In this document: one piece after another, positions 10,748-24,200 of the stretch
Numbering within the stretch: the stretch's first letter is position 1
Layout of the letters: every line of letters starts with the position of its first letter
Assembly (NCBI RefSeq): GCF_963576545.1
Contig: NW_026870429.1
Location: 124,001-188,000 of the forward strand
Origin: Limanda limanda
Taxonomy: Eukaryota > Chordata > Actinopteri > Pleuronectiformes > Pleuronectidae
Direction of reading: 5' to 3'
Length of the DNA stretch: 64,000 bases
Notes under the pieces: generated by a model
What the model was told of the DNA's origin: nothing
Databases searched by the model: none
What the model saw: the letters and a program-made list of their open reading frames with translations, nothing else
Translations under genes and position numbers: made by a program

Positions 10748-12670
10748 GGTCGGAGAGACTTGAAAAGTGGTTGCATCTGGACTAATTTGGGTCCTGCGGA
10801 TCGATTGGTACCATCCCCGAGCTTGTACGACCTTCGGAAGAGGTCGACCGACGAAATTCCCCCAAATCTGAGGAGATATTCTTGAATAACTTTTTTTGTG
10901 AAGGTCGGAGAGACTTGCAAGTAGGCTCTACCCCCACTAAATGGGGTTGCGCGCATCGATCGGTACCATCCTTGAGCTTCTCCGACTTTCGGAAGGGTTA
11001 GGGTTAGGGTTAGGGATGAAAGCACATAGGAGAAAGAGATATTCTTGAATAACTTTTTTTGTGAAGGTCGGAGAGACTTGCAAGTAGGCTCTACCCCCAC
11101 TAAATGGGGTAACGCGCATCGATCGGTACCATCCTTGAGCTTCTCCGACTTTCGGAAGGGTTAGGGTTAGGGTTAGGGATGAAAGCACATAGGAGAAAGA
11201 GATATTCTTGAATAACTTTTTTGTGAAGGTCGGAGAGACTTGGAAAGTGGTTGCATCTGGACTAATTTGGGTCCTGCGGATCGATTGGTACCATCCCCGA
11301 GCTTGTACGACCTTCGGAAGAGGTCGACCGACGAAATTCCCCCAAATCTGAGGAGATATTCTTGAATAACTTTTTTTGTGAAGGTCGGAGAGACTTGCAA
11401 GTAGGCTCTACCCCCACTAAATGGGGTTGCGCGCATCGATCAGTACCATCCTTGAGCTTCTCCGACTTTCGGAAGGGTTAGGGTTAGGGTTAGGGATGAA
11501 AGCACATAGGAGAAAGAGATATTCTTGAATAACTTTTTTTGTGAAGGTCGGAGAGACTTGCAAGTAGGCTCTACCCCCACTAAATGGGGTAGCGCGCATC
11601 GATCGGTACCATCCTTGAGCTTCTCCGACTTTCGGAAGGGTTAGGGTTAGGGTTAGGGATGAAAGCACATAGGAGAAAGAGATATTCTTGAATAACTTTT
11701 TTTGTGAAGGTCGGAGAGACTTGCAAGTAGGCTCTACCCCCACTAAATGGGGTAGCGCGCATCGATCGGTACCATCTTTGAGCTTCTCCGACTTTCGGAA
11801 GGGTTAGGGTTAGGGTTAGGGATGAAAGCACATAGGAGAAAGAGATATTCTTGAATAACTTTTTTTGTGAAGGTCGGAGAGACTTGGAAAGTGGTTGCAT
11901 CTGGACTAATTTGGGTCCTGCGGATCGATTGGTACCATCCCCGAGCTTGTACGACCTTCGGAAGAGGTCGACCGACGAAATTCCCCCAAATCTGAGGAGA
12001 TATTCTTGAATAACTTTTTTTGTGAAGGTCGGAGAGACTTGCAGGTAGGCTCTACCCCCACTAAATGGGGTAGCGCGCATCGATCGGTACCATCCTTGAG
12101 CTTCTCCGACTTTCGGAAGGGTTAGGGTTAGGGTTAGGGATGAAAGCACATAGGAGAAAGAGATATTCTTGAATAACTTTTTTTGTGAAGGTCGGAGAGA
12201 CTTGCAAGTAGGCTCTACCCCCACTAAATGGGGTAGCGCGCATCGATCGGTACCATCCTTGAGCTTCTCCGACTTTCGGAAGGGTTAGGGTTAGGGTTAG
12301 GGATGAAAGCACATAGGAGAAAGAGATATTCTTGAATAACTTTTTTTGTGAAGGTCGGAGAGACTTGAAAAGTGGTTGCATCTGGACTAATTTGGGTCCT
12401 GCGGATCGATTGGTACCATCCCCGAGCTTGTACGACCTTCGGAAGAGGTCGACCGACGAAATTCCCCCAAATCTGAGGAGATATTCTTGAATAACTTTTT
12501 TTGTGAAGGTCGGAGAGACTTGCAAGTAGGCTCTACCCCCACTAAATGGGGTTGCGCGCATCGATCGGTACCATCCTTGAGCTTCTCCGACTTTCGGAAG
12601 GGTTAGGGTTAGGGTTAGGGATGAAAGCACATAGGAGAAAGAGATATTCTTGAATAACTTTTTTTGTGAA
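10748..12670 (+). repeat. Mixed block between HOR domains
   Basis: Twelve units; B units at 10748, 11228, 11872 and 12353. The A at 11066 is 162 bp (six T at its end) and has ggggtaacgc. The stretch 10748-11382 reappears at 16503-17137, including the six-T unit. The A at 11383 has cagtacc in place of cggtacc, which destroys its KpnI site. Confidence 0.9.
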
Positions 12671-15600
12671 GGTCGGAGAGACTTGCAAGTAGGCTCTACC
12701 CCCACTAAATGGGGTAGCGCACATCGATCGGTACCATCCTTGAGCTTCTCCGACTTTCGGAAGGGTTAGGGTTAGGGTTAGGGATGAAAGCACATAGGAG
12801 AAAGAGATATTCTTGAATAACTTTTTTTGTGAAGGTCGGAGAGACTTGCAAGTAGGCTCTACCCCCACTAAATGGGGTAGCGCGCATCGATCGGTACCAT
12901 CCTTGAGCTTCTCCGACTTTCGGAAGGGTTAGGGTTAGGGCTGAAAGCACATAGGAGAAAGAGATATTCTTGAATAACTTTTTTTGTGAAGGTCGGAGAG
13001 ACTTGGAAAGTGGTTGCATCTGGACTAATTTGGGTCCTGCGGATCGATTGGTACCATCCCCGAGCTTGTACGACCTTCGGAAAAGGTCGACCGACGAAAT
13101 TCCCCCAAATCTGAGGAGAAATTCTTGAATAACTTTTTTTGTGAAGGTCGGAGAGACTTGCAGGTAGGCTCTACCCCCACTAAATGGGGTAGCGCACATC
13201 GATCGGTACCATCCTTGAGCTTCTCCGACTTTCGGAAGGGTTAGGGTTAGGGTTAGGGATGAAAGCACATAGGAGAAAGAGATATTCTTGAATAACTTTT
13301 TTTGTGAAGGTCGGAGAGACTTGCAAGTAGGCTCTACCCCCACTAAATGGGGTAGCGCGCATCGATCGGTACCATCCTTGAGCTTCTCCGACTTTCGGAA
13401 GGGTTAGGGTTAGGGTTAGGGATGAAAGCACATAGGAGAAAGAGATATTCTTGAATAACTTTTTTTGTGAAGGTCGGAGAGACTTGGAAAGTGGTTGCAT
13501 CTTGACTAATTTGGGTCCTGCGGATCGATTGGTACCATCCCCGAGCTTGTACGACCTTCGGAAGAGGTCGACCGACGAAATTCCCCCAAATCTGAGGAGA
13601 TATTCTTGAATAACTTTTTTTGTGAAGGTCGGAGAGACTTGCAAGTAGGCTCTACCCCCACTAAATGGGGTAGCGTGCATCGATCGGTACCATCTTTGAG
13701 CTTCTCCGACTTTCGGAAGGGTTAGGGTTAGGGTTAGGGATGAAAGCACATAGGAGAAAGAGATATTCTTGAATAACTTTTTTTGTGAAGGTCGGAGAGA
13801 CTTGCAAGTAGGCTCTACCCCCACTAAATGGGGTAGCGCGCATCGATCGGTACCATCCTTGAGCTTCTCCGACTTTCGGAAGGGTTAGGGTTAGGGTTAG
13901 GGATGAAAGCACATAGGAGAAAGAGATATTCTTGAATAACTTTTTTTGTGAAGGTCGGAGAGACTTGGAAAGTGGTTGCATCTGGACTAATTTGGGTCCT
14001 GCGGATCGATTGGTACCATCCCCGAGCTTGTACGACCTTCGGAAGAGGTCGACCGACGAAATTCCCCCAAATCTGAGGAGATATTCTTGAATAACTTTTT
14101 TTGTGAAGGTCGGAAAGACTTGCAAGTAGGCTCTACCCCCACTAAATGGGGTAGCGCGCATCGATCGGTACCATCCTTGAGCTTCTCCGACTTTCGGAAG
14201 GGTTAGGGTTAGGGATGAAAGCACATAGGAGAAAGAGATATTCTTGAATAACTTTTTTTGTGAAGGTCGGAGAGACTTGCAAGTAGGCTCTACCCCCACT
14301 AAATGGGGTAGCGCGCATCGAACGGTACCATCCTTGAGCTTCTCCGACTTTCGGAAGGGTTAGGGTTAGGGTTAGGGATGAAAGCACATAGGAGAAAGAG
14401 ATATTCTTGAATAACTTTTTTTGTGAAGGTCGGAGAGACTTGGAAAGTGGTTGCATCTGGACTAATTTGGGTCCTGCAGATCGATTGGTACCATCCCCGA
14501 GCTTGTACGACCTTCGGAAGAGGTCGACCGACGAAATTCCCCCAAATCTGAGGAGATATTCTTGAATAACTTTTTTTGTGAAGGTCAGAGAGACTTGCAG
14601 GTAGGCTCTACCCCCACTAAATGGGGTAGCGCGCATCGATCGGTACCATCCTTGAGCTTCTCCGACTTTCGGAAGGGTTAGGGTTAGGGTTAGGGATGAA
14701 AGCACATAGGAGAAAGAGATATTCTTGAATAACTTTTTTTGTGAAGGTCGGAGAGACTTGCAAGTAGGCTCTACCCCCACTAAATGGGGTAGCGCGCATC
14801 GATCGGTACCATCCTTGAGCTTCTCCGACTTTCGGAAGGGTTAGGGTTAGGGTTAGGGATGAAAGCACATAGGAGAAAGAGATATTCTTGAATAACTTTT
14901 TTTGTGAAGGTCGGAGAGACTTGAAAAGTGGTTGCATCTGGACTAATTTGGGTCCTGCGGATCGATTGGTACCATCCCCGAGCTTGTACGACCTTCGGAA
15001 GAGGTCGACCGACGAAATTCCCCCAAATCTGAGGAGATATTCTTGAATAACTTTTTTTGTGAAGGTCGGAGAGACTTGCAAGTAGGCTCTACCCCCACTA
15101 AATGGGGTTGCGCGCATCGATCGGTACCATCCTTGAGCTTCTCCGACTTTCGGAAGGGTTAGGGTTAGGGTTAGGGATGAAAGCACATAGGAGAAAGAGA
15201 TATTCTTGAATAACTTTTTTTGTGAAGGTCGGAGAGACTTGCAAGTAGGCTCTACCCCCACTAAATGGGGTAGCGCACATCGATCGGTACCATCCTTGAG
15301 CTTCTCCGACTTTCGGAAGGGTTAGGGTTAGGGTTAGGGATGAAAGCACATAGGAGAAAGAGATATTCTTGAATAACTTTTTTTGTGAAGGTCGGAGAGA
15401 CTTGCAAGTAGGCTCTACCCCCACTAAATGGGGTAGCGCGCATCGATCGGTACCATCCTTGAGCTTCTCCGACTTTCGGAAGGGTTAGGGTTAGGGCTGA
15501 AAGCACATAGGAGAAAGAGATATTCTTGAATAACTTTTTTTGTGAAGGTCGGAGAGACTTGAAAAGTGGTTGCATCTGGACTAATTTGGGTCCTGCGGAT

Positions 15601-16502
15601 CGATTGGTACCATCCCCGAGCTTGTACGACCTTCGGAAGAGGTCGACCGACGAAATTCCCCCAAATCTGAGGAGATATTCTTGAATAACTTTTTTTGTGA
15701 AGGTCGGAGAGACTTGCAGGTAGGCTCTACCCCCACTAAATGGGGTAGCGCGCATCGATCGGTACCATCCTTGAGCTTCTCCGACTTTCGGAAGGGTTAG
15801 GGTTAGGGTTAGGGATGAAAGCACATAGGAGAAAGAGATATTCTTGAATAACTTTTTTTGTGAAGGTCGGAGAGACTTGCAAGTAGGCTCTACCCCCACT
15901 AAATGGGGTAGCGCGCATCGATCGGTACCATCCTTGAGCTTCTCCGACTTTCGGAAGGGTTAGGGTTAGGGTTAGGGATGAAAGCACATAGGAGAAAGAG
16001 ATATTCTTGAATAACTTTTTTTGTGAAGGTCGGAGAGACTTGGAAAGTGGTTGCATCTTGACTAATTTGGGTCCTGCGGATCGATTGGTACCATCCCCGA
16101 GCTTGTACGACCTTCGGAAGAGGTCGACCGACGAAATTCCCCCAAATCTGAGGAGATATTCTTGAATAACTTTTTTTGTGAAGGTCGGAGAGACTTGCAA
16201 GTAGGCTCTACCCCCACTAAATGGGGTAGCGTGCATCGATCGGTACCATTTTTGAGCTTCTCCGACTTTCGGAAGGGTTAGGGTTAGGGATGAAAGCACA
16301 TAGGAGAAAGAGATATTCTTGAATAACTTTTTTTGTGAAGGTCGGAGAGACTTGCAAGTAGGCTCTACCCCCACTAAATGGGGTAGCGCGCATCGATCGG
16401 TACCATCCTTGAGCTTCTCCGACTTTCGGAAGGGTTAGGGTTAGGGTTAGGGATGAAAGCACATAGGAGAAAGAGATATTCTTGAATAACTTTTTTTGTG
16501 AA
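12671..16502 (+). repeat. 3.8-kb HOR segment repeated at 4785-bp spacing, copy 1
   Basis: Mostly B-A-A trimers with three-A runs; B units at 12991, 13472, 13953, 14428, 14909, 15547 and 16028. Distinctive variants include gcgcacatcg, a short telomeric tract ending in gggctgaaag (12834, 15390), ttcggaaaagg and ggagaaattc in the B at 12991, gcaggtagg in the A at 13146, tcttgactaat in the B at 13472, and gcgtgcatcg in the A at 13627. Within the segment 12671-13952 recurs at 15227-16502, a nested period of 2556 bp. Four of its A units (12834, 14108, 15390, 16183) have only two hexamers. Confidence 0.92.
12834..12990 (+). repeat. Two-hexamer A unit (157 bp), first of 18
   Basis: Lacks exactly one TTAGGG, leaving three GGG runs; here the tract is also followed by ctgaaag instead of atgaaag. 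The 18 such units start at 12834, 14108, 15390, 16183, 17619, 18893, 20175, 20968, 21443, 22880, 27521, 29594, 31357, 32468, 36481, 51581, 54461 and 57341. The ctgaaag form is limited to 12834, 15390, 17619 and 20175. Most are copies of one another through the HORs, so far fewer than 18 independent losses are needed. Confidence 0.93.
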
Positions 16503-17455
16503 GGTCGGAGAGACTTGAAAAGTGGTTGCATCTGGACTAATTTGGGTCCTGCGGATCGATTGGTACCATCCCCGAGCTTGTACGACCTTCGGAAGAGGTC
16601 GACCGACGAAATTCCCCCAAATCTGAGGAGATATTCTTGAATAACTTTTTTTGTGAAGGTCGGAGAGACTTGCAAGTAGGCTCTACCCCCACTAAATGGG
16701 GTTGCGCGCATCGATCGGTACCATCCTTGAGCTTCTCCGACTTTCGGAAGGGTTAGGGTTAGGGTTAGGGATGAAAGCACATAGGAGAAAGAGATATTCT
16801 TGAATAACTTTTTTTGTGAAGGTCGGAGAGACTTGCAAGTAGGCTCTACCCCCACTAAATGGGGTAACGCGCATCGATCGGTACCATCCTTGAGCTTCTC
16901 CGACTTTCGGAAGGGTTAGGGTTAGGGTTAGGGATGAAAGCACATAGGAGAAAGAGATATTCTTGAATAACTTTTTTGTGAAGGTCGGAGAGACTTGGAA
17001 AGTGGTTGCATCTGGACTAATTTGGGTCCTGCGGATCGATTGGTACCATCCCCGAGCTTGTACGACCTTCGGAAGAGGTCGACCGACGAAATTCCCCCAA
17101 ATCTGAGGAGATATTCTTGAATAACTTTTTTTGTGAAGGTCGGAGAGACTTGCAAGTAGGCTCTACCCCCACTAAATGGGGTTGCGCGCATCGATCGGTA
17201 CCATCCTTGAGCTTCTCCGACTTTCGGAAGGGTTAGGGTTAGGGTTAGGGATGAAAGCACATAGGAGAAAGAGATATTCTTGAATAACTTTTTTTGTGAA
17301 GGTCGGAGAGACTTGAAAAGTGGTTGCATCTGGACTAATTTGGGTCCTGCGGATCGATTGGTACCATCCCCGAGCTTGTACGACCTTCGGAAGAGGTCGA
17401 CCGACGAAATTCCCCCAAATCTGAGGAGATATTCTTGAATAACTTTTTTTGTGAA
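16503..17455 (+). repeat. Spacer block between the two 4785-bp-spaced segments
   Basis: Six units: B at 16503, 16983 and 17301; A at 16658, 16821 (162 bp, six T, ggggtaacgc) and 17138. The first four match 10748-11382 at an offset of 5755 bp, so this stretch looks like a recombination product joining a copy of the 10.7-kb block to the 12.7-kb HOR. Confidence 0.88.
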
Positions 17456-20400
17456 GGTCGGAGAGACTTGCAAGTAGGCTCTACCCCCACTAAATGGGGT
17501 AGCGCACATCGATCGGTACCATCCTTGAGCTTCTCCGACTTTCGGAAGGGTTAGGGTTAGGGTTAGGGATGAAAGCACATAGGAGAAAGAGATATTCTTG
17601 AATAACTTTTTTTGTGAAGGTCGGAGAGACTTGCAAGTAGGCTCTACCCCCACTAAATGGGGTAGCGCGCATCGATCGGTACCATCCTTGAGCTTCTCCG
17701 ACTTTCGGAAGGGTTAGGGTTAGGGCTGAAAGCACATAGGAGAAAGAGATATTCTTGAATAACTTTTTTTGTGAAGGTCGGAGAGACTTGGAAAGTGGTT
17801 GCATCTGGACTAATTTGGGTCCTGCGGATCGATTGGTACCATCCCCGAGCTTGTACGACCTTCGGAAAAGGTCGACCGACGAAATTCCCCCAAATCTGAG
17901 GAGAAATTCTTGAATAACTTTTTTTGTGAAGGTCGGAGAGACTTGCAGGTAGGCTCTACCCCCACTAAATGGGGTAGCGCACATCGATCGGTACCATCCT
18001 TGAGCTTCTCCGACTTTCGGAAGGGTTAGGGTTAGGGTTAGGGATGAAAGCACATAGGAGAAAGAGATATTCTTGAATAACTTTTTTTGTGAAGGTCGGA
18101 GAGACTTGCAAGTAGGCTCTACCCCCACTAAATGGGGTAGCGCGCATCGATCGGTACCATCCTTGAGCTTCTCCGACTTTCGGAAGGGTTAGGGTTAGGG
18201 TTAGGGATGAAAGCACATAGGAGAAAGAGATATTCTTGAATAACTTTTTTTGTGAAGGTCGGAGAGACTTGGAAAGTGGTTGCATCTTGACTAATTTGGG
18301 TCCTGCGGATCGATTGGTACCATCCCCGAGCTTGTACGACCTTCGGAAGAGGTCGACCGACGAAATTCCCCCAAATCTGAGGAGATATTCTTGAATAACT
18401 TTTTTTGTGAAGGTCGGAGAGACTTGCAAGTAGGCTCTACCCCCACTAAATGGGGTAGCGTGCATCGATCGGTACCATCTTTGAGCTTCTCCGACTTTCG
18501 GAAGGGTTAGGGTTAGGGTTAGGGATGAAAGCACATAGGAGAAAGAGATATTCTTGAATAACTTTTTTTGTGAAGGTCGGAGAGACTTGCAAGTAGGCTC
18601 TACCCCCACTAAATGGGGTAGCGCGCATCGATCGGTACCATCCTTGAGCTTCTCCGACTTTCGGAAGGGTTAGGGTTAGGGTTAGGGATGAAAGCACATA
18701 GGAGAAAGAGATATTCTTGAATAACTTTTTTTGTGAAGGTCGGAGAGACTTGGAAAGTGGTTGCATCTGGACTAATTTGGGTCCTGCGGATCGATTGGTA
18801 CCATCCCCGAGCTTGTACGACCTTCGGAAGAGGTCGACCGACGAAATTCCCCCAAATCTGAGGAGATATTCTTGAATAACTTTTTTTGTGAAGGTCGGAA
18901 AGACTTGCAAGTAGGCTCTACCCCCACTAAATGGGGTAGCGCGCATCGATCGGTACCATCCTTGAGCTTCTCCGACTTTCGGAAGGGTTAGGGTTAGGGA
19001 TGAAAGCACATAGGAGAAAGAGATATTCTTGAATAACTTTTTTTGTGAAGGTCGGAGAGACTTGCAAGTAGGCTCTACCCCCACTAAATGGGGTAGCGCG
19101 CATCGAACGGTACCATCCTTGAGCTTCTCCGACTTTCGGAAGGGTTAGGGTTAGGGTTAGGGATGAAAGCACATAGGAGAAAGAGATATTCTTGAATAAC
19201 TTTTTTTGTGAAGGTCGGAGAGACTTGGAAAGTGGTTGCATCTGGACTAATTTGGGTCCTGCAGATCGATTGGTACCATCCCCGAGCTTGTACGACCTTC
19301 GGAAGAGGTCGACCGACGAAATTCCCCCAAATCTGAGGAGATATTCTTGAATAACTTTTTTTGTGAAGGTCGGAGAGACTTGCAGGTAGGCTCTACCCCC
19401 ACTAAATGGGGTAGCGCGCATCGATCGGTACCATCCTTGAGCTTCTCCGACTTTCGGAAGGGTTAGGGTTAGGGTTAGGGATGAAAGCACATAGGAGAAA
19501 GAGATATTCTTGAATAACTTTTTTTGTGAAGGTCGGAGAGACTTGCAAGTAGGCTCTACCCCCACTAAATGGGGTAGCGCGCATCGATCGGTACCATCCT
19601 TGAGCTTCTCCGACTTTCGGAAGGGTTAGGGTTAGGGTTAGGGATGAAAGCACATAGGAGAAAGAGATATTCTTGAATAACTTTTTTTGTGAAGGTCGGA
19701 GAGACTTGAAAAGTGGTTGCATCTGGACTAATTTGGGTCCTGCGGATCGATTGGTACCATCCCCGAGCTTGTACGACCTTCGGAAGAGGTCGACCGACGA
19801 AATTCCCCCAAATCTGAGGAGATATTCTTGAATAACTTTTTTTGTGAAGGTCGGAGAGACTTGCAAGTAGGCTCTACCCCCACTAAATGGGGTTGCGCGC
19901 ATCGATCGGTACCATCCTTGAGCTTCTCCGACTTTCGGAAGGGTTAGGGTTAGGGTTAGGGATGAAAGCACATAGGAGAAAGAGATATTCTTGAATAACT
20001 TTTTTTGTGAAGGTCGGAGAGACTTGCAAGTAGGCTCTACCCCCACTAAATGGGGTAGCGCACATCGATCGGTACCATCCTTGAGCTTCTCCGACTTTCG
20101 GAAGGGTTAGGGTTAGGGTTAGGGATGAAAGCACATAGGAGAAAGAGATATTCTTGAATAACTTTTTTTGTGAAGGTCGGAGAGACTTGCAAGTAGGCTC
20201 TACCCCCACTAAATGGGGTAGCGCGCATCGATCGGTACCATCCTTGAGCTTCTCCGACTTTCGGAAGGGTTAGGGTTAGGGCTGAAAGCACATAGGAGAA
20301 AGAGATATTCTTGAATAACTTTTTTTGTGAAGGTCGGAGAGACTTGAAAAGTGGTTGCATCTGGACTAATTTGGGTCCTGCGGATCGATTGGTACCATCC

Positions 20401-21287
20401 CCGAGCTTGTACGACCTTCGGAAGAGGTCGACCGACGAAATTCCCCCAAATCTGAGGAGATATTCTTGAATAACTTTTTTTGTGAAGGTCGGAGAGACTT
20501 GCAGGTAGGCTCTACCCCCACTAAATGGGGTAGCGCGCATCGATCGGTACCATCCTTGAGCTTCTCCGACTTTCGGAAGGGTTAGGGTTAGGGTTAGGGA
20601 TGAAAGCACATAGGAGAAAGAGATATTCTTGAATAACTTTTTTTGTGAAGGTCGGAGAGACTTGCAAGTAGGCTCTACCCCCACTAAATGGGGTAGCGCG
20701 CATCGATCGGTACCATCCTTGAGCTTCTCCGACTTTCGGAAGGGTTAGGGTTAGGGTTAGGGATGAAAGCACATAGGAGAAAGAGATATTCTTGAATAAC
20801 TTTTTTTGTGAAGGTCGGAGAGACTTGGAAAGTGGTTGCATCTTGACTAATTTGGGTCCTGCGGATCGATTGGTACCATCCCCGAGCTTGTACGACCTTC
20901 GGAAGAGGTCGACCGACGAAATTCCCCCAAATCTGAGGAGATATTCTTGAATAACTTTTTTTGTGAAGGTCGGAGAGACTTGCAAGTAGGCTCTACCCCC
21001 ACTAAATGGGGTAGCGTGCATCGATCGGTACCATTTTTGAGCTTCTCCGACTTTCGGAAGGGTTAGGGTTAGGGATGAAAGCACATAGGAGAAAGAGATA
21101 TTCTTGAATAACTTTTTTTGTGAAGGTCGGAGAGACTTGCAAGTAGGCTCTACCCCCACTAAATGGGGTAGCGCGCATCGATCGGTACCATCCTTGAGCT
21201 TCTCCGACTTTCGGAAGGGTTAGGGTTAGGGTTAGGGATGAAAGCACATAGGAGAAAGAGATATTCTTGAATAACTTTTTTTGTGAA
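17456..21287 (+). repeat. 3.8-kb HOR segment repeated at 4785-bp spacing, copy 2
   Basis: Unit order and markers match 12671-16502 shifted by 4785 bp. B units at 17776, 18257, 18738, 19213, 19694, 20332 and 20813; two-hexamer A units at 17619, 18893, 20175 and 20968. One private difference seen by eye is A at 14587 against G at 19372. The match ends about 21.29 kb, where the B at 21288 reads acttggaaag against acttgaaaag at 16503. Confidence 0.92.
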
Positions 21288-24200
21288 GGTCGGAGAGACT
21301 TGGAAAGTGGTTGCATCTGGACTAATTTGGGTCCTGCGGATCGATTGGTACCATCCCCGAGCTTGTACGACCTTCGGAAGAGGTCGACCGACGAAATTCC
21401 CCCAAATCTGAGGAGATATTCTTGAATAACTTTTTTTGTGAAGGTCGGAGAGACTTGCAAGTAGGCTCTACCCCCACTAAATGGGGTAGCGCGCATCGAT
21501 CGGTACCATCCTTGAGCTTCTCCGACTTTCGGAAGGGTTAGGGTTAGGGATGAAAGCACATAGGAGAAAGAGATATTCTTGAATAACTTTTTTTGTGAAG
21601 GTCGGAGAGACTTGCAAGTAGGCTCTACCCCCACTAAATGGGGTAGCGCGCATCGAACGGTACCATCCTTGAGCTTCTCCGACTTTCGGAAGGGTTAGGG
21701 TTAGGGTTAGGGATGAAAGCACATAGGAGAAAGAGATATTCTTGAATAACTTTTTTTGTGAAGGTCGGAGAGACTTGGAAAGTGGTTGCATCTGGACTAA
21801 TTTGGGTCCTGCAGATCGATTGGTACCATCCCCGAGCTTGTACGACCTTCGGAAGAGGTCGACCGACGAAATTCCCCCAAATCTGAGGAGATATTCTTGA
21901 ATAACTTTTTTTGTGAAGGTCGGAGAGACTTGCAAGTAGGCTCTACCCCCACTAAATGGGGTAGCGCGCATCGATCGGTACCATCCTTGAGCTTCTACGA
22001 CTTTCGGAAGGGTTAGGGTTAGGGTTAGGGATGAAAGCACATAGGAGAAAGAGATATTCTTGAATAACTTTTTTTGTGAAGGTCGGAGAGACTTGCAAGT
22101 AGGCTCTACCCCCACTAAATGGGGTTGCGCGCATCGATCGGTACCATCCTTGAGCTTCTCCGACTTTCGGAAGGGTTAGGGTTAGGGTTAGGGATGAAAG
22201 CACATAGGAGAAAGAGATATTCTTGAATAACTTTTTTTGTGAAGGTCGGAGAGACTTGAAAAGTGGTTGCATCTGGACTAATTTGGGTCCTGCGGATCGA
22301 TTGGTACCATCCCCGAGCTTGTACGACCTTCGGAAGAGGTCGACCGACGAAATTCCCCCAAATCTGAGGAGATATTCTTGAATAACTTTTTTTGTGAAGG
22401 TCAGAGAGACTTGCAAGTAGGCTCTACCCCCACTAAATGGGGTTGCGCGCATCGATCGGTACCATCCTTGAGCTTCTCCGACTTTCGGAAGGGTTAGGGT
22501 TAGGGTTAGGGATGAAAGCACATAGGAGAAAGAGATATTCTTGAATAACTTTTTTTGTGAAGGTCGGAGAGACTTGCAAGTAGGCTCTACCCCCACTAAA
22601 TGGGGTAGCGCGCATCGATCGGTACCATCCTTGAGCTTCTCCGACTTTCGGAAGGGTTAGGGTTAGGGTTAGGGATGAAAGCACATAGGAGAAAGAGATA
22701 TTCTTGAATAACTTTTTTTGTGAAGGTCGGAGAGACTTGAAAAGTGGTTGCATCTGGACTAATTTGGGTCCTGCGGATCGATTGGTACCATCCCCGAGCT
22801 TGTACGACCTTCGGAAGAGGTCGACCGACGAAATTCCCCCAAATCTGAGGAGATATTCTTGAATAACTTTTTTTGTGAAGGTCGGAGAGACTTGCAAGTA
22901 GGCTCTACCCCCACTAAATGGGGTAGCGCGCATCGATCAGTACCATCCTTGAGCTTCTCCGACTTTCGGAAGGGTTAGGGTTAGGGATGAAAGCACATAG
23001 GAGAAAGAGATATTCTTGAATAACTTTTTTTGTGAAGGTCGGAGAGACTTGCAAGTAGGCTCTACCCCCACTAAATGGGGTAGCGCGCATCGAACGGTAC
23101 CATCCTTGAGCTTCTCCGACTTTCGGAAGGGTTAGGGTTAGGGTTAGGGATGAAAGCACATAGGAGAAAGAGATATTCTTGAATAACTTTTTTTGTGAAG
23201 GTCGGAGAGACTTGGAAAGTGGTTGCATCTGGACTAATTTGGGTCCTGCGGATCGATTGGTACCATCCCCGAGCTTGTACGACCTTCGGAAGAGGTCGAC
23301 CGACGAAATTCCCCCAAATCTGAGGAGATATTCTTGAATAACTTTTTTTGTGAAGGTCGGAGAGACTTGCAAGTAGGCTCTACCCCCACTAAATGGGGTA
23401 GCGCGCATCGATCGGTACCATCGTTGAGCTTCTCCGACTTTCGGAAGGGTTAGGGTTAGGGTTAGGGATGAAAGCACATAGGAGAAAGAGATATTCTTGA
23501 ATAACCTTTTTTGTGAAGGTCGGAGAGACTTGCAAGTAGGCTCTACCCCCACTAAATGGGGTAGCGCGCATCGATCGGTACCATCTTTGAGCTTCTCCGA
23601 CTTTCGGAAGGGTTAGGGTTAGGGTTAGGGATGAAAGCACATAGGAGAAAGAGATATTCTTGAATAACTTTTTTTGTGAAGGTCGGAGAGACTTGAAAAG
23701 TGGTTGCATCTGGACTAATTTGGGTCCTGCGGATCGATTGGTACCATCCCCGAGCTTGTACGACCTTCGGAAGAGGTCGACCGACGAAATTCCCCCAAAT
23801 CTGAGGAGATATTCTTGAATAACTTTTTTTGTGAAGGTCGGAGAGACTTGCAAGTAGGCTCTACCCCCACTAAATTGGGTTGCGCGCATCGATCGGTACC
23901 ATCCTTGAGCTTCTCCGACTTTCGGAAGGGTTAGGGTTAGGGTTAGGGATGAAAGCACATAGGAGAAAGAGATATTCTTGAATAACTTTTTTTGTGAAGG
24001 TCGGAGAGACTTGCAAGTAGGCTCTACCCCCACTAAATGGGGTAGCGCGCATCGATCGGTACCATCCTTGAGCTTCTCCGACTTTCGGAAGGGTTAGGGT
24101 TAGGGTTAGGGATGAAAGCACATAGGAGAAAGAGATATTCTTGAATAACTTTTTTTGTGAAGGTCGGAGAGACTTGAAAAGTGGTTGCATCTGGACTAAT

